This document shows positions 63,809 through 64,000 of a stretch of 64,000 nt of DNA, piece after piece (positions within the stretch are counted from its first letter, which is position 1; each line of letters begins with the position of its first letter). The notes below the pieces were generated by a model, which worked only from the letters and a program-made list of their open reading frames with translations, was not told the DNA's origin and searched no databases. Both the position numbers and the translations under genes were made by a program. The stretch covers positions 12,708,347 through 12,772,346 of the forward strand of contig OX637337.1 of assembly GCA_951799405.1 (NCBI GenBank), given 5' to 3'. This stretch comes from Agapetus fuscipes (taxonomy: Eukaryota > Arthropoda > Insecta > Trichoptera > Glossosomatidae).

Positions 63809-63890
63809 TGAGGCGAAAATGTTAAAGCATATATAATAAATAAAAGAAAAAGTAAATTGAAACTGTGTTTTTTAAAAAATAAATACTTTA
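63809..63890 (+). repeat. Single arm of the 22012-22190 palindrome
   Basis: TTTGAGGCGAAAATGTTAAAGC...AAATTGAAACTGTG matches the right arm at 22109-22175. Confidence 0.75.
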
Positions 63891-64000
63891 GAATATTCTA
63901 CAGTAACTAATTGAGGATTATTTTTAAAGGTAATTAAGAATTATATTGAAGAATTATATAAAAAGCCATCAACACAATGCAAACGTCAATAAAGGGTGTT

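Overview
The window is AT-rich eukaryotic intergenic DNA packed with transposable elements. It contains 7SL-free, tRNA-headed SINEs, LINE 3' ends, hAT, Helitron and Harbinger-like DNA transposons, and many foldback/MITE elements. This mix, the arthropod-type Helitron ends and a 5S rRNA-like sequence suggest an invertebrate animal, most likely an arthropod. I cannot name the species. No complete host gene is visible; two short GC-rich stretches are offered only as candidate exons. Family names below (R1, S1, S2, S3, LINE-G, LINE-W, LINE-D, M1, M2, M3, E1, F-types) are mine and were defined by comparing copies within the window.

The clearest gene is a 584-codon, uninterrupted Buster-type (ZBED5/SCAND3-like) hAT transposase at 36896-38650. 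It lies inside a complete 2508-bp transposon (36448-38955) with matching terminal repeats and a perfect 8-bp target duplication ATTTAGAC. A second hAT element of another lineage (6743-8002) is internally deleted and frameshifted.

Two non-autonomous Helitrons of about 3.6 kb lie in opposite orientation at 17318-20937 and 52631-56289. They share TC...CTAG ends, an identical nested 3' hairpin and A/T insertion sites. Each carries a tandem array of roughly 400-540-bp units, and each unit is built from a diverged copy of R1. R1 is the commonest dispersed repeat here, about 250 bp with a variable TTAGA-type tail, on both strands from start to end of the window.

Layout: 0-6.7 kb holds R1 pieces, a foldback inserted in R1 with a 13-bp target duplication, foldbacks, S1 and a LINE-G 3' end. 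6.7-17 kb holds the dead hAT, R1, S1 copies and a candidate terminal exon (14931-15038). 17-21 kb is Helitron copy 1. 21-36 kb is a mosaic of LINE, R1, S1, S2 and MITE pieces, with a large palindrome (22012-22190) and a 5S rRNA-like sequence abutting an S2 SINE (22801-23220). 36.4-39 kb is the intact hAT. 39-52 kb holds LINE fragments (one nested), MITEs, a 111-bp tandem array (48881-49330) and purine-rich tracts. 52.6-56.3 kb is Helitron copy 2. 56.3-64 kb holds a GC-rich islet, MITEs, LINE, SINE and R1 pieces and a 17-bp tandem repeat.

There is no operon-like logic. The window is a layered record of insertions, several of which can be ordered in time from nesting and from empty sister sites.
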